From positions 1-7,423 of the forward strand of contig CAKQZO010000076.1 of the NCBI GenBank assembly GCA_934293835.1: 7,423 nt of DNA, read 5' to 3'. The notes beneath the pieces are model-generated. The model was not told where the DNA came from, searched no databases, and saw nothing but the letters and a program-made list of their open reading frames with translations. Made by a program: the position numbers and the translations under genes. The stretch comes from an uncultured Lacticaseibacillus sp. GTDB lineage: Bacteria > Bacillota > Bacilli > Lactobacillales > Lactobacillaceae. The number at the start of each line of letters is the position of its first letter. Within the stretch, counting starts at the first letter, position 1. Below, one piece after another: positions 6,571 through 7,423 of this stretch.

Positions 6571-6613
6571 TGACGCGGCAAGGGCTAAATCTCGCCCACT
6601 ATGCCACAAGTCA
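6571..6613 (-). other. Imperfect long hairpin in the rpmI-rplT spacer
   Basis: In the mRNA sense three nested four-base helices line up: TGAC/GTCA (6610-6613 with 6571-6574), GGCA/TGCC (6602-6605 with 6577-6580) and GGGC/GCCC (6594-6597 with 6582-6585), closing an eight-base loop. Small asymmetric internal loops separate them. It begins four bases after the rpmI stop and has no U tract, so it is not a standard terminator. It could be an RNA processing or stabilising element, or a protein-binding site; L20 is a candidate because it recognises helices with internal loops. Confidence 0.42.
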
Positions 6614-6617
6614 CGCT

Positions 6618-6818
6618 TTACTTCATTTGGCTGAGCATCTGGCGGATCCGCTTCATATCGGAATGGGATACCAAGCCGGACTTGCGCAGTTGACGACGTT
6701 GCTTCTTGGTCTTACCGTGGAAACGGTGAGAGGTGTAGGCGTGGCCCCGCTTCAAAGCGCCGCTAGCGGTCTTCTTGAAGCGCTTGGCAGAAGCGCGGTG
6801 GGTCTTGAATTTTGGCAT
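6618..6818 (-). CDS. rpmI: 50S ribosomal protein L35
   Basis: The 66-residue protein begins [20 protein letters not shown] and continues [24 protein letters not shown], the highly basic and conserved L35 pattern, at the normal family length. L35 lies in the 50S subunit and is encoded between infC and rplT in most bacteria, as here. ATG at 6818 has AGGAGG (6827-6832) eight bases upstream. The gap from the infC stop is 29 bases with no terminator, so it is cotranscribed. A 118-base spacer that can fold follows before rplT. Confidence 0.98.
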   Translation of the reverse strand: MPKFKTHRASAKRFKKTASGALKRGHAYTSHRFHGKTKKQRRQLRKSGLVSHSDMKRIRQMLSQMK

Positions 6819-6847
6819 GACGATTTCCTCCTAAATAACGTTTCTGA

Positions 6848-7369
6848 CTACTTTTTGTTGTCAGGCTTTGGTGCAAGCATTAAGAACATTCTTCGACCGT
6901 CCATCTTTGGACGCGATTCAACAACGGCGAGTTCCTTAGTGGCCTCCGCCATTTGTTCCAAGACCTTTTGACCCAGGTCCTTGTGGGTGATCGCACGACC
7001 ACGGAAACGAACGGAAACTTTAACCTTGTCCCCTTTTTCAAGGAACTTGGTGGCGTTCTTCAACCGGGTGTTGAAGTCGGCCTCACCGATCGTCGGGCTC
7101 AAGCGAATTTCTTTGATGCTGATGGTTTTTTGTTTCTTGCGAGCTTCGCGTTGCTTCTTTTGCAATTCGAAACGATACTTACCGAAATCCATGATCCGCG
7201 CAACAGGCGGCTTGGCGTTCGGTGACACAAGGACAAGATCCAAGTTAGCAGCTTCTGCTAACGCAAGGGCATCACGGGTCGACTTCACACCAAGCTGTTC
7301 GCCGTCTTGGGCGATCAGACGCACTTCGCGTGAACGAATTCCGTTATTGACCATCATATCTCGTGCTAT
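6848..7369 (-). CDS. infC: Translation initiation factor IF-3
   Basis: IF3 binds the 30S subunit, prevents premature joining with 50S and checks start-codon and initiator-tRNA pairing. The protein has the N-terminal domain ([13 protein letters not shown], then [16 protein letters not shown] at about residues 53-68), a lysine-rich linker ([11 protein letters not shown], about 71-81) and the C-terminal 30S-binding domain ([40 protein letters not shown]). The two ATG codons at 7357 and 7354 lie more than 20 bases from the only good Shine-Dalgarno sequence (GGAGGTGA, 7376-7383). ATA at 7369 is nine bases from GGAGG and gives 173 residues; ATT at 7375 is only three bases away but matches the AUU start known in other infC genes and the usual first residue. 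I draw the gene from the ATA. The non-AUG start fits known autoregulation by IF3. First gene of infC-rpmI-rplT. Confidence 0.95.
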   Translation of the reverse strand: MARDMMVNNGIRSREVRLIAQDGEQLGVKSTRDALALAEAANLDLVLVSPNAKPPVARIMDFGKYRFELQKKQREARKKQKTISIKEIRLSPTIGEADFNTRLKNATKFLEKGDKVKVSVRFRGRAITHKDLGQKVLEQMAEATKELAVVESRPKMDGRRMFLMLAPKPDNKK

Positions 7370-7423
7370 GGCAATTCACCTCCAAAATTTTTGGAAAAAA
7401 CCAAGCAAAAAGACGACACGAGC
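7370..7423 (-). promoter_or_regulatory. 3' end of the infC leader (probable L20-type leader, truncated)
   Basis: On the minus strand the first bases read GCTCGTGTCGTC followed by TTTTT, which looks like the right arm and U tract of a terminator hairpin whose left arm lies beyond the window. In Firmicutes the infC-rpmI-rplT operon is controlled by an L20-binding leader that ends in such a terminator, so this is the likely identity. Downstream, TCCAAAA/TTTTGGA (7381-7395) can fold over the first bases of the infC ribosome site. CTCGTG (7417-7422) is also complementary to CACGAG in early infC (7360-7365). Confidence 0.5.

Noticed and set aside
6465..6971. Plus-strand open frame of 168 codons across rplT, rpmI and infC
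   Set aside because: Antisense to three conserved translation genes. The open frame follows from their codon bias, with no family match or initiation signal.
1..7423. Mobile element, CRISPR array, tRNA or phage remnant
   Set aside because: No transposase-like protein, spaced direct repeats, terminal inverted repeats or cloverleaf pattern was seen; gene content is conserved housekeeping plus one metabolic cassette.

Overview
The window looks like core chromosome of a low-GC-phylum Gram-positive bacterium, most likely a lactic acid bacterium of the Lactobacillaceae, perhaps close to the Lacticaseibacillus casei/rhamnosus group. The evidence is the Firmicutes-type yqeG-yqeH-yhbY-nadD-yqeK-rsfS-methyltransferase order, strong AAGGAGG-type ribosome binding sites before nearly every gene, a base composition near half GC by eye, and protein sequences that read as lactobacillar. 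The genus is inferred, not shown.

Left block (1-4142, minus strand): a tightly packed seven-gene operon read right to left from an extended -10 promoter near 4134-4142. The order is a YqeG HAD phosphatase, the circularly permuted GTPase YqeH (30S assembly), the RNA-binding protein YhbY (ribosome-associated), NadD (NAD synthesis), the HD-domain hydrolase YqeK, the ribosomal silencing factor RsfS and a SAM-dependent methyltransferase cut by the left edge. Several junctions overlap or nearly touch (8 nt, 11 nt, 2 nt gap, TAATG), so translational coupling is likely. The aroE gene found between yqeH and yhbY in Bacillus subtilis is absent.

Middle block (4226-6136, plus strand): a two-gene cassette divergent from the yqeG operon. 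It encodes a two-domain glyoxalase/ring-cleaving-dioxygenase-family protein of the MhqO type and a zinc-free quinone-oxidoreductase-like MDR protein. Its promoter carries two perfect palindromes, one over the -35 and one over the -10/start point. This suggests control by an unlinked dimeric repressor, possibly one sensing electrophiles or quinones.

Right block (6109-7423, minus strand): the infC-rpmI-rplT operon (IF3, L35, L20), sharing a bidirectional terminator with the middle cassette. The infC reading frame has no well-placed ATG. Its strong Shine-Dalgarno sequence points to an ATA or ATT start, in line with the non-AUG start known for this gene. The 118-nt rpmI-rplT gap can fold into two hairpins. 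The last bases of the window look like the 3' end of an L20-type infC leader.

The window is mostly ordinary housekeeping sequence. I saw no mobile element, CRISPR array, tRNA, rRNA or clearly novel system. The best leads are regulatory: the palindromic promoter, the infC start and leader, and the rpmI-rplT spacer.
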